A stretch of 15,397 bases of DNA from Ruminococcaceae bacterium UBA1767 (GCA_002315505.1 DCGX01000030.1:18152-33548); one strand, 5' to 3'. Counted from the stretch's first letter, positions 1-8,000 are shown. The notes: generated from the sequence alone by a model not told the origin. A program made the numbers and translations.

Positions 1-19
1 CCAGATGAGCTACATCCGC
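1..19 (-). tRNA. Partial tRNA, 5' end only (probably tRNA-Gly), cut by window edge
   Basis: The first 19 bases are identical, on the minus strand, to the 5' end of the complete tRNA-Gly(GCC) at 12565-12640, covering the acceptor strand, the D-arm and the preceding T-run. The anticodon lies outside the window, so identity as Gly is inferred. It belongs to the chromosomal left flank and follows the terminator at 20-48. Confidence 0.6.
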
Positions 20-1690
20 AAAAAATAAGTCGGGTTTTAACCCGACTTGGTGACCCGGACTGAGTTGATGTTGAACACCTAAATCGAGCTCTACATCTAT
101 AGAGTCTGCTATATTAGAATCTAAATCAGTTCTAATGATAATCTCTATTTTTATTTTATCTGGGTCTTCTGGCTTAGCATCATGAATAATTATCTTATGA
201 ACAAATGACTGAATTATATACTTTCTTCCTTCGTCTGTACACATCATTTCGGACCACATCTTCATCACACAACTCACCTGATAATAAAAATCATCTGCAG
301 TATCGTTGCGAATTTCCAATCTTTCCAAAGCTTCTAATTCCTTGCTTGATTTTTCTATTTCCTTCCTATACTCGTTGGCTCGAATTTTATAATCGTCGTC
401 TTCTGTTTCGAGGAATGCATCCATCGCCAAACTTTTTTTCTGTTTTAATTTGCTGATTTCCTTTTTTAGTCTAACAATATCCTTGTTTAGACCTTTTTCA
501 TTTTCAACTTTTTGAGCAGCTTCACGATAAAAGTCGATTCTATCTTTGTCCCAAATCCATTCAGATACAACATCCATCACAGCGGTTTCAATTAAGTACT
601 TGTCTATGCTCTTTTTAGGGCATTTATCTTCGCCTTTACCTCTTTTATTTCTTTTGCATGCATAGTAATAATGCTTTTTCCCGGTTTTACTTGTTCCTCC
701 ACTGGCAACCATTTCAGAACCGCACTTACCACAAAAGAGTTTACCTTTTAGAAGGTATTTAACCTTTGCAGTTTTTTCAGCTCCTTTGTGTCGCCTTTTT
801 TCGCGTATGTTTTGTACTCTTTGCCAAAGTTCATCGGGAATTATCGGTTCACAAAAATTTCCGACTTCTATTGTTTGTTCTATTTCGGCATTGTCAAATT
901 TACTGATTTTTATCCCTTTGTAAATCGGATTTGAAATCATTCTTAAAATTGTATCACAATTCAATTTCTTGCCTATGGTTGTTCTTACTCCCTTTGAGTT
1001 TAAATACTCAGCAACTTCAGCAGTAGATTTCCCATTTGCGTAATACTCAAATGCGGTTTTAATGAATTCTTTTTGACTTTCGTTAGGTCGGATACAATAT
1101 TTTTCTCTTTTGCTTCCGCCAACATGACCAACACTAAATTTCTCAAATCCAATCGGTAATGTTCTTCCACCATTATAGTATCCTTCAATCGCATTATAAC
1201 GCATCCCCCTGTTGACATGGGTTCTAAGAACTACAATGTCCTGGCTTGCCTTTGTTGCGAGCATAGTTTCATAAAAAGCTCCACCGATATCGTTTTGAAT
1301 ATTTTGTGTTACATACTCAAATCTTGCTCCACCTTGTTTAAGTGCTTGTTTATGAGTTTTGTAAGTATCATCACCCTCACGGCTTACACGGTCTAACGTA
1401 ATTGCAACACATACATCAAAAGCTCCCTTTTTACCATCCTCTATCATTTGAATAAACTGCTGTCTGGTTTTTGAGTATTGTCCTGTCAAAGCAAAATCTG
1501 AATATGTTGCAATGTATTCGTAATCCTTTTCGGTAATGTAATCCATACAAATCTTTACTTGCTGTTCTATGCTCGTTTCGCTTTGAGCATCGGAACTATA
1601 CCTTGCGTATATTACAGCACGATTTTTCTTGTATGTATTCTCTTCTTTTTCTTTTTTGTGGTCAACAATGGTTACAATCTTTTCATCCAT
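1..1690 (-). CDS. Large serine recombinase (element integrase), open at the window edge
   Basis: Site-specific integrase that breaks DNA through a 5'-phosphoserine link and probably inserts this element at tRNA-Glu. The frame starts at ATG 1690 with GAGGA upstream and runs 563 codons to position 1 without a stop. Resolvase domain about residues 24-165, with YARYSS giving nucleophile Ser32. A recombinase domain follows, about 170-270. The zinc ribbon has Cys320, 323, 345 and 357, followed by a Lys/Glu-rich coiled coil at about 385-440. The chromosomal part (from codon 548) reads QVGLKPDLFFADVAHL through a terminator and a tRNA, so the natural C-terminus is not encoded there. In the circular form the frame would end at TAG 12670-12668, giving 576 aa. 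It is the last gene of a minus-strand unit with two tiny ORFs. Confidence 0.92.
   Translation of the reverse strand, partial: MDEKIVTIVDHKKEKEENTYKKNRAVIYARYSSDAQSETSIEQQVKICMDYITEKDYEYIATYSDFALTGQYSKTRQQFIQMIEDGKKGAFDVCVAITLDRVSREGDDTYKTHKQALKQGGARFEYVTQNIQNDIGGAFYETMLATKASQDIVVLRTHVNRGMRYNAIEGYYNGGRTLPIGFEKFSVGHVGGSKREKYCIRPNESQKEFIKTAFEYYANGKSTAEVAEYLNSKGVRTTIGKKLNCDTILRMISNPIYKGIKISKFDNAEIEQTIEVGNFCEPIIPDELWQRVQNIREKRRHKGAEKTAKVKYLLKGKLFCGKCGSEMVASGGTSKTGKKHYYYACKRNKRGKGEDKCPKKSIDKYLIETAVMDVVSEWIWDKDRIDFYREAAQKVENEKGLNKDIVRLKKEISKLKQKKSLAMDAFLETEDDDYKIRANEYRKEIEKSSKELEALERLEIRNDTADDFYYQVSCVMKMWSEMMCTDEGRKYIIQSFVHKIIIHDAKPEDPDKIKIEIIIRTDLDSNIADSIDVELDLGVQHQLSPGHQVGLKPDLFFADVAHL
20..48 (-). 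terminator. Rho-independent terminator of the original tRNA-Glu unit
   Basis: A perfect 10-bp inverted repeat (27-36 with 39-48) is followed on the minus strand by TTATTTTTT at 26-20. Before insertion it would have ended the tRNA-Met/tRNA-Glu transcript. In the integrated state it lies inside the open frame of the serine recombinase and probably ends that mRNA instead. Confidence 0.8.
48..77. repeat. attL: 13-bp core plus element arm
   Basis: The core TGGTGACCCGGAC (48-60) equals the 3' end of tRNA-Glu at 12756-12768. The element-side arm AGTTGATGTTGAACA (63-77) matches, inverted, the arm beside the right core (12736-12750) at 14 of 15 positions. The pairing of inverted arms around a tRNA-derived core supports a large serine integrase attachment site. 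Confidence 0.78.
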
Positions 1691-1773
1691 AAAAAAGTCC
1701 TCAAACAGTTAAAATACTATCAATTTTATTGTATATTTTACATTAATGTACAAAAAGTAAATATTCCATGTGC

Positions 1774-1917
1774 TCAAAATTTCCGTTTTTTACAATATGC
1801 AACAATTTCTTCACAATGTTTAAAATAATAATTTGCAAAATCATTTGAAGTATTTAAAAATTCATTTATTTTGCTTGCTGCCCTTATCTGTATATTTTTA
1901 TAAAAATCATTATCCAT
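1774..1917 (-). CDS. Small hypothetical protein (47 aa) upstream of the serine recombinase
   Basis: The frame runs from ATG 1917 to a TGA at 1774-1776. It begins MDNDFYKNIQIRAASK and ends CKKRKF. AAAGGG lies about eight bases upstream of the ATG. It has no signal peptide or membrane segment and is mixed-charge with a basic end. It lies between the 38-codon ORF and the recombinase, all in the same direction and behind one promoter. Position and size would fit an accessory factor of the recombinase, such as a directionality factor, but nothing in the sequence shows this. I do not recognise a family. It could also be the end of a degraded gene. Confidence 0.5.
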   Translation of the reverse strand: MDNDFYKNIQIRAASKINEFLNTSNDFANYYFKHCEEIVAYCKKRKF

Positions 1918-1939
1918 AGTTCTTACCCTTTGCTTTTTA

Positions 1940-2056
1940 TTAATACATCTTATTTTTCTTTGTGGTATTGTCTTTAAGGAGAATCGAAAGTAACCGCTTG
2001 TCCAAATCGTACAAGTGGTTTTCTTTTATGTCCAAATTTTCATTTTGACACTTCAC
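1940..2056 (-). CDS. Tiny ORF (38 aa), possibly the remnant N-terminus of a DNA methyltransferase-type protein
   Basis: AAAGGAG at 2067-2073 precedes an in-frame ATG (2065, too close to it) and a GTG (2056, ten bases away). I chose the GTG. The product carries the stretch YDLDKRLLSILLKDNTTKKN. From memory this resembles the opening segment of some Clostridia restriction/methylase-type proteins, where it continues into a longer conserved region. Here it stops after KMY. A perfectly placed sigma-A-type promoter lies just upstream. It is either a short expressed leader peptide for the recombinase unit or a truncated relic. No function is assigned. Confidence 0.45.
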   Translation of the reverse strand: MKCQNENLDIKENHLYDLDKRLLSILLKDNTTKKNKMY

Positions 2057-2087
2057 AACACACATCTCCTTTATTATCATTTGTCTC

Positions 2088-2116
2088 ATTATAATATAAA
2101 CCATATGAAAAAGCAA
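2088..2116 (-). promoter_or_regulatory. Sigma-A-type promoter for the recombinase unit
   Basis: On the minus strand TTGCTT (2116-2111) is separated by exactly 17 bases from TATAAT (2093-2088). It points at the 38-aa, 47-aa and recombinase ORFs and diverges from the polymerase gene. Confidence 0.75.
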
Positions 2117-2177
2117 ATGTGATTTTAACTAAAGAACAAATATTTTTTGCAAAAATATATATGATTTTTTATATATA

Positions 2178-2191
2178 AGTATATATATACT
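2178..2191. repeat. Perfect 14-bp AT palindrome in the recombinase/polymerase divergent region
   Basis: AGTATATATATACT is its own reverse complement. It sits in a very AT-rich stretch (about 2120-2230) between the leftward promoter and the polymerase start. It could be an operator, a DNA-unwinding element or part of a replication origin. The composition alone makes such palindromes fairly likely, so function is uncertain. Confidence 0.4.
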
Positions 2192-2287
2192 ATATAATTG
2201 TTTAAAAAGGCACTTTCAAAAAAAATTATGACATATTCTCCATGAGGAGTTTTCCTTCTTCATCCCAACAATCAAGTTGAAAGAAAA

Positions 2288-5200
2288 ATGAACCTTCATC
2301 TTACAAGTTTATTTATAGAAGGGAAACTTCAAATTTTAAAAATTAAGGAGAATAAAAAATTGAACAAAGAATTTTTTGACGAAGAATTTACTGATAAACT
2401 CAAGAAAGATGGCTGGGAAAAAGTCGATGCAGGAAAAAGATTTGCCGACTATAACAACTACTGTACAATATTCAAAAAAACACAGTCAATTATGCATGAA
2501 TTCAACTCATGCATAATTGACAGTCCCGAAACCCCAGTAGTATCAAGGGTTTCAGAGCATCCACCGATTTGCGATAAAAAGAGTGAGAAGGGTGTGGTGG
2601 ATAGTTTAATTCCGTCCACCACACCATTGAGTTATAAAAACTACTTTAACGCAAGCTTTGAGTTCTTAAACGAAATGCGTGTTATTTCTAAAGCAAATAT
2701 CATTATACGTTGTTGCTGCTGTTGGATTAGTAATAACAACATTTTAAGTTATAATCTTTCATATATTATTGATGATTTTATAACAACCATTCTAATTTTT
2801 CCTTTTAACGATATTAATAAATTTTTAGATTTTAATTTTATTATTGGTATTGTATTAGACATTATGAATATTAAAAGGAATTATAGTAATGAATGTTTTT
2901 TATATAGTTATATTAATAAATTAGATGTTGATGGTACTCCTATTGTGTCAATTACAAATGATTACAGCGTTGCTATTAATAATGGTTTATACGCTTTTAT
3001 TAATAATAAACCAACATCAATAATTTTTAATAATTCTGAAAATCAAAAACAATATCTTATTAATATTAATAAAACAAAATATACAATTCATGATGTTACT
3101 ATTCTTACTGATATGGGTTTAAAGTTATTTTCATCAATGACTTATAAATCTGAAAAGCATAAAAACTTTATATTTAATAAAAATTTAAAATGCAGAGAAC
3201 ATTCATTATATACTTGTAAACCTATTCGTACTTTGTTCAGTAGTTATCATAAAAGTGGTAAAAATTATTTTTATTGTTGTAATTTATCTATTCGTGATAT
3301 TAGTGCCTTTAATTGCTTTGGTAACGATAGTTATTTGACTTTAGGTAAAAGTATCGGAATGAAACTATTTGATTATTCTAAAACTAAATTTGAATCAAAC
3401 TTTTACAAAAATTTGCAGAGTGTTATTGAATTTTCTCCATCTATGTATGCTAATTTTGTCTGCGATTATTCTCATGCCGGTTTATTATATATGTCTATTA
3501 TTTATGGCGTTAATCACCCTATACCGGCAACCCTTATGAAAGGTGCATGCGCCGTTGCTAAAAATCGTATAATGAATGAGTTGTCTTGTTTTTCTGATGA
3601 TTATTACAACTTTATTTATTGCGGTGTTTCAAAAAGCAGAAATACTACGAGCGTTAAAGGTGCGTATTATGATACTAAAACAACCTTAAAAAGTATAAAT
3701 CACGATTGTGCCACTTTAAATTTACTTGCCGCTAAATCATATCGTGGAGGATTTAACTGCTGTTTTTCTGTTGATTTACACCATAATTATCAAACCTTTG
3801 ATTACGATTTAGCATCCGCCTACCCTACAGCTATGTGTTTAATACCTAATATTGATTGGAATAATCCAATAGCTGAAAGAATAATCAACAGAAAGCTCAC
3901 AATAAATGATTTTGTTGTTGATGGTAAAATCTCGCCTATTGCACCAATATTCGCATGTGTAACATACAAATTCCCTGCCGACTGTAAGTTCCCTAATCTG
4001 CAACATCACAAGCAAGATGACGACGAAGCACCTTGTTATCCATTAGAAGAAAATACAGGCGTTTATTGTTCAGGTCCCGAGTTGTATCTTGCCTTACAGC
4101 AGGGTGCTGAAATTCATGTTATTGATGGCATTGTTGCAAATACACTCAAAACGAACGGTTCTGTTGTTTATCCATATCGCAATTTTGTCAAAGAGCTTGT
4201 TTCTGCAAGGTGTAACGCATCTGAAGTTTATGGAAAGGATTCACTATTTGTAAAATTATTTAAATATATTACCAACACACTTTATGGTAAAATTTCACAG
4301 TCGGTAAAATTAAACAATACCAAGAAAGTCGGACCAAGCGACATCACCTGTGCCACATCAGCTACAATGATAACTTCATTTGTAAGGTCTGTACTATTTG
4401 CTGCATTCATAGAAATTGAGAAGGCAGGATACACTGTGTACAGTTGCACCACTGACGGACTTATTAGTGATATTTCTATGACTGAATTTGAGAAAATGGA
4501 ACTCTTCGGCTTCAAAGATTTATTGTTAAAGTCACGACAAATCATTACCGAGGAAGAAGACCCGGAGATTTGGAGTATTAAGCACAGACAAACTGATTTG
4601 TATAATATTAACACGAGAGCTAACGTGAGTTTAAAACCCGAGGGAGTTATTGCAAAACAAAGTGTTAGCCGTAAGTATGCACATTTGGACAAGGAAGATG
4701 TAATTAATCGAACAGCATTTTTTGAATCTGCCGCAACAAGAACAGGCTGTCTTTTTTCAGAATATAACACATATACCTCATTTGATGATATCAAACAAGG
4801 TAAACAATATTTTGTGGAAAAAGAAACGAAGTATGTGTCCTTGGCGTACGATATGAAAAGAAAGCCTGTTGAAAGTACACTCAAGCCATGTTATTCAACA
4901 ATAAACGGTGTTACATATGAAATAGCTCACATAGAAACAACACCATATAAAAACAACAATGAATTCTTAATGTATCGCAAGGTGAGAGAAAACCACAAAT
5001 CATTAAGGACTGTTTCAGAGTGGAAGGATTTTTTCAAAGAACTCAATGATACTCCTGACGAAGTAATAAATTCTGAAACAACCATAAGTGATAACGATTT
5101 ATGGAAAATGCTCTGTCTTTGTATTGCAGGATTTAAATCCGGCAAATGGGACATTCCATACCTTAATCAGGAAATATCCGTTGCCGAAAAAATAGCATGG

Positions 5201-5353
5201 ATACAATCGAAAAATCCATCAAAAACACATGATTTTACGAAAAAAACATGGGACAGAATGAGCGAAAAAAGATATAAAGACACTCCCATAACCAAAGAGC
5301 GTGTATCCTATGTGTTAAATATGCTCACAGAAAACGAAAGTTTACCTAAATAA
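2288..5353 (+). CDS. Family B DNA polymerase (DNA_pol_B_2 type, pipolin-like)
   Basis: Replicative-type DNA polymerase, likely the element's own replicase. Palm motif A is D507-LAS-AYP (DxxSxYP form). Motif B is K659-YIT-N663-TL-Y666-G667-K. Motif C is CTTDG with Asp723, where most family B enzymes have YxDTD, so the first catalytic Asp is Thr here. The 1021-aa length suits the protein-primed and primer-independent groups, which carry insertions. I recall TTDG-like motif C as a trait of primer-independent PolB, but this needs an alignment. The N-terminal third is Asn/Ile-rich, and I could not place exonuclease motifs with confidence. ATG 2288 has a weak ribosome site. TTG 2360, nine bases after AAGGAG, is in frame and may be the true start (997 aa). 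A bidirectional terminator follows. Confidence 0.88.
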   Translation: MNLHLTSLFIEGKLQILKIKENKKLNKEFFDEEFTDKLKKDGWEKVDAGKRFADYNNYCTIFKKTQSIMHEFNSCIIDSPETPVVSRVSEHPPICDKKSEKGVVDSLIPSTTPLSYKNYFNASFEFLNEMRVISKANIIIRCCCCWISNNNILSYNLSYIIDDFITTILIFPFNDINKFLDFNFIIGIVLDIMNIKRNYSNECFLYSYINKLDVDGTPIVSITNDYSVAINNGLYAFINNKPTSIIFNNSENQKQYLININKTKYTIHDVTILTDMGLKLFSSMTYKSEKHKNFIFNKNLKCREHSLYTCKPIRTLFSSYHKSGKNYFYCCNLSIRDISAFNCFGNDSYLTLGKSIGMKLFDYSKTKFESNFYKNLQSVIEFSPSMYANFVCDYSHAGLLYMSIIYGVNHPIPATLMKGACAVAKNRIMNELSCFSDDYYNFIYCGVSKSRNTTSVKGAYYDTKTTLKSINHDCATLNLLAAKSYRGGFNCCFSVDLHHNYQTFDYDLASAYPTAMCLIPNIDWNNPIAERIINRKLTINDFVVDGKISPIAPIFACVTYKFPADCKFPNLQHHKQDDDEAPCYPLEENTGVYCSGPELYLALQQGAEIHVIDGIVANTLKTNGSVVYPYRNFVKELVSARCNASEVYGKDSLFVKLFKYITNTLYGKISQSVKLNNTKKVGPSDITCATSATMITSFVRSVLFAAFIEIEKAGYTVYSCTTDGLISDISMTEFEKMELFGFKDLLLKSRQIITEEEDPEIWSIKHRQTDLYNINTRANVSLKPEGVIAKQSVSRKYAHLDKEDVINRTAFFESAATRTGCLFSEYNTYTSFDDIKQGKQYFVEKETKYVSLAYDMKRKPVESTLKPCYSTINGVTYEIAHIETTPYKNNNEFLMYRKVRENHKSLRTVSEWKDFFKELNDTPDEVINSETTISDNDLWKMLCLCIAGFKSGKWDIPYLNQEISVAEKIAWIQSKNPSKTHDFTKKTWDRMSEKRYKDTPITKERVSYVLNMLTENESLPK
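2485..2625. repeat. Cluster of three perfect inverted repeats inside the polymerase 5' region
   Basis: Hairpin 1: GTCAATTATGCATGA (2485-2499) with its exact complement at 2507-2521, 7-base loop. Hairpin 2: GAAACCC (2528-2534) with 2547-2553, 12-base loop. Hairpin 3: GGTGTGGTGGA (2591-2601) with 2615-2625, 13-base loop. All lie within 141 bases at codons 66-113 of the polymerase frame, well before the palm motifs. A coding constraint does not explain three consecutive perfect stems. Confidence 0.8.
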
Positions 5354-5359
5354 AGCAGT

Positions 5360-5397
5360 AAAGCCACTCTCCCCGAGTGGCTTTATAAAGCATTTTT
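5360..5397. terminator. Bidirectional hairpin between polymerase and tyrosine recombinase
   Basis: AAAGCCACTC (5360-5369) pairs perfectly with GAGTGGCTTT (5375-5384) around a 5-base loop. T-rich sequence follows on the plus strand (CATTTTTG, 5391-5398) and on the minus strand. It lies just after the polymerase stop and downstream of the convergent recombinase fragment. Confidence 0.65.
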
Positions 5398-5500
5398 GAT
5401 TGAATTAAAACCGCAAACAAATAATTACAGTACAGGAATATTTTATAAATAATTGTAATTTAAATAAATACAGAGAGTCCAATCTCCAACGTGAAGGATA

Positions 5501-6028
5501 TCAGGACTGTTGTTTTAGGTAATGTTCGCCAACCACAGATATTCTTGAATGTCCCAAAGACTGACTTGTAATCATCATTGCTTTTTTATCGAGTCGCATA
5601 CCTTTCTGTTCGCCCCTGCAAACATAAACATCAGACTGATATTTTTTGCCCGTCCCTTTATTGATTTTATCGTAAGGTATTTCATCAATCGGACGGGCGA
5701 ATTTATTGTAAAGCGCAGTTGCGTAATCGCTCCTATACCCGTGAATATCTGCGCCATTTGGAATTTTATCGAATACTTTGTTTTTACCTGCCTTGTCCAT
5801 CATTTCTTTAATTCTGTCAACATCACCGATTATTTTTGCAAGGCGTGGTCTACCGCCTTTTGAACCAACCGTGACATCAATGCACAAATATCCGTCACCA
5901 TCATAAGTAATCATATTACCTTTAAGTGCAGTTAATTCTGCACGCCTTAAACCCGTACATTTACAAAAATACACTAAGTCAGCATAAAAGTGTTTCGTAA
6001 ATATTGAAAAATGCGCTTTAAAAAACAC
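5501..6028 (-). pseudogene. Tyrosine recombinase, C-terminal catalytic domain only (N-terminally truncated)
   Basis: The 175-codon frame keeps the catalytic signature of phage-integrase-type tyrosine recombinases. Arg is in GLRRAEL (about residues 26-32), H-x-x-R in HGYRSDY (about 96), His in LGHSRIS (about 158), and the nucleophile Tyr in GEHYL near the end. The N-terminal core-binding and arm-binding domains are absent. The only start is a GTG at 6028 without a convincing ribosome site, and an in-frame stop lies 21 bases upstream. The first residues (FSIFTKHFYADLVYF) look like the middle of a longer protein. It is probably a relic of an earlier integrase or another element. A short recombinase acting as an accessory factor is possible but less likely. 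It ends convergently with the polymerase. Confidence 0.72.
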
Positions 6029-6123
6029 CGCGTTTATATGTGTTTATTTAACTTTCACTTTTCTTACATATTTAGAGTACCAGGTGATAAGTCTGGAAAA
6101 TAAATATTTAAGGAGAGATTTCA

Positions 6124-7995
6124 ATGAAACTCACACACAATTATCACGAAGCAGACATCATAACTCATAACGGCACATTTCATGCCGATGAATTGTTTGC
6201 TCTAAACTTTTATGAAGCTGCCACAGGTCAAGATGTGACTGTGTACAGGGCTGATAGAATACCCGAAGATTTTCACGGAGTATGTATCGATATCGGCGAT
6301 ACATCCGGTAGAGATGACCTTCAGATATTCGACCACCACAAAATCTATAATTGTTTAGATGTGGACAAACCCGCAGCCATCTCACTTGTCTTCGACTATT
6401 TTGAAGAACAGTTAAAGAACAGATTGTTTGATAATATCAATCCGGACTTAAGTGTTCAATTTATAAAACAAGATATTATCCAACCGATAAAATATCAGGA
6501 TAATTTCGGGTGCACAGATATATCTGAACAGCAAACTTACGACAGAGATGGAAATGTTCCACCTTTGCACATCAAGCCTGTCAGTATTTCTACTGCAATT
6601 AAGAAATTAAATCCTACTTTTAATAATATCGAGAAGGAAAATGAAAAATTTATTCAAGCATACAATCATGTTAAGAATATAGTCAGAGCATATTGCGAGA
6701 GTTTGAATTGGAAAATAGATAAGGGGATTTATAAAACAATTGTAGGCAAATCCAATTTTTACTCTTCAAATTTCAAATGTTCTACACAATATTTAGATAA
6801 ATCAAATTATATCTATAGAAATGATGATGCCTATTATAATATCATAGCGGCCAAAAAGGGATATACTGTTTATCATGGCGACACCAGAATCTGCACAGTC
6901 GGTGACTTATTTACTATTGGACATACAAACGAAATAGAAGCATTTATGTCTGATGTAATGGACGGCTACAAAGATTTTCAGCAAGGCTATTACGAGGCCG
7001 AAAAAATAGCAACAGACAAAATTAAAGAAACGGCTGAAAAGGGAGAATCGGTTTTGGTTCTTGACAAGTTTTTGCCATGGCGTTCTGCAACGTTGTCAGC
7101 AAACAAGGACAAGGAAATCAATGCAGCGATAGATTTTGTAATTTTCCCATCTTCAAGAGATAACGGCAGTTGGAACATACAAGCTGTTTACGGCAGAAAT
7201 GATGATTGCAAATACAGAATTCCATTTCCCGAGGAGCTTTTTGGTAAAAACACAGAGGAACTTGAAAAATATTCAGAAGGGTTACTTTATGTCAGCGATT
7301 TTTTATCATGTGCAAAGGATTTTGAAAGTGCATATAATTTCGCAAATAAATTAGTGGATTTAAAAAGAAACATCGAAATACCTGAGGGTATTACTTCAAC
7401 AGAAGAATTGAGTTTTAGTATTGACGACATAAAATCCATTAAATCAATTACATTTCCTTCATCTTTTGAAGAAATAAAACCAAAGGCATTTATGTTTGCA
7501 TCCAATTTAAAAGAATTAACTATTCCATCAAATGTTAAAATCGGAACAAACGCATTTACTCAATGTAATAATCTTGAAACATTAACAATAGAACCCGGAA
7601 TTCATACTATAGGATATTTCGCTTTTTCAGATTGTAAAAAATTAAAAAACATAACACTTCCGGACACGATTCATAATCTTGATAAAAATGTTTTTCTAAA
7701 CGGTCCGATTGAAAATGTTACAATTGAAATCACTGATTTTCATAACATAATAAATTTACCAAAAATAAAATCCGCATTTAAAGGTGCCGATATAAAAATT
7801 GATTGTTCAAATCTCGGCAGTGAAACATACGATTACGATTGTTTCATGGCTTTAGTTTCAGAAGTTAATTCAAGAATCAAAGCAGAACAACATTCTGAAA
7901 GAAAAAAGACACTTGACGAAATGATAGCCGATTGTTCAGCCGGCAGTTTACCAACAAACAAAACTGATAATCAAATTGAAAACGACGAAAGATAA
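6124..7995 (+). CDS. MYG1-like DHH-type nuclease fused to BspA-type leucine-rich repeats
   Basis: The N-terminal part (about residues 10-400) matches the MYG1/UPF0160 family, reported as metal-dependent exonucleases. It has THNGTFHADE at 14-23, D56-I-G, DHH at 70-72, VLVLDKFLPW at about 310, and the family C-terminal block VIFPSSRDNGSWNIQAV at about 339-355 followed by RIPFPEEL. The middle (about 200-280) looks family-divergent. Residues about 438-540 are LRR_5/BspA repeats (AFMFASNLKELTIP, AFTQCNNLETLTI, AFSDCKKLKNITLP). A charged tail follows. There is no signal peptide, so it is probably cytoplasmic. AAGGAGAG at 6111-6118 sets ATG 6124. The LRR fusion is unusual for MYG1. It converges with the BspA/Big gene, which has the same repeat type. 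Confidence 0.82.
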   Translation: MKLTHNYHEADIITHNGTFHADELFALNFYEAATGQDVTVYRADRIPEDFHGVCIDIGDTSGRDDLQIFDHHKIYNCLDVDKPAAISLVFDYFEEQLKNRLFDNINPDLSVQFIKQDIIQPIKYQDNFGCTDISEQQTYDRDGNVPPLHIKPVSISTAIKKLNPTFNNIEKENEKFIQAYNHVKNIVRAYCESLNWKIDKGIYKTIVGKSNFYSSNFKCSTQYLDKSNYIYRNDDAYYNIIAAKKGYTVYHGDTRICTVGDLFTIGHTNEIEAFMSDVMDGYKDFQQGYYEAEKIATDKIKETAEKGESVLVLDKFLPWRSATLSANKDKEINAAIDFVIFPSSRDNGSWNIQAVYGRNDDCKYRIPFPEELFGKNTEELEKYSEGLLYVSDFLSCAKDFESAYNFANKLVDLKRNIEIPEGITSTEELSFSIDDIKSIKSITFPSSFEEIKPKAFMFASNLKELTIPSNVKIGTNAFTQCNNLETLTIEPGIHTIGYFAFSDCKKLKNITLPDTIHNLDKNVFLNGPIENVTIEITDFHNIINLPKIKSAFKGADIKIDCSNLGSETYDYDCFMALVSEVNSRIKAEQHSERKKTLDEMIADCSAGSLPTNKTDNQIENDER

Positions 7996-8000
7996 AGCAA

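Noticed and set aside
205..456. 83-aa plus-strand ORF
   Set aside because: It is antisense to the coiled-coil part of the serine recombinase, which is intact in its own frame. The product has no recognisable features.
1000..1218. 72-aa minus-strand ORF
   Set aside because: It is a shifted reading of the serine recombinase region; the recombinase frame itself is open and meaningful throughout.
1559..1828. 89-aa plus-strand hydrophobic ORF
   Set aside because: It overlaps the recombinase start and the 47-aa ORF on the other strand, lacks a ribosome site, and owes its hydrophobicity to T-rich DNA.
4282..4884. 200-aa minus-strand ORF inside the polymerase gene
   Set aside because: It is a long shadow frame over conserved palm motifs, with no ribosome site or family resemblance.
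5549..5863. 104-aa plus-strand ORF opposite the tyrosine recombinase
   Set aside because: It is antisense to a region encoding clear catalytic motifs.
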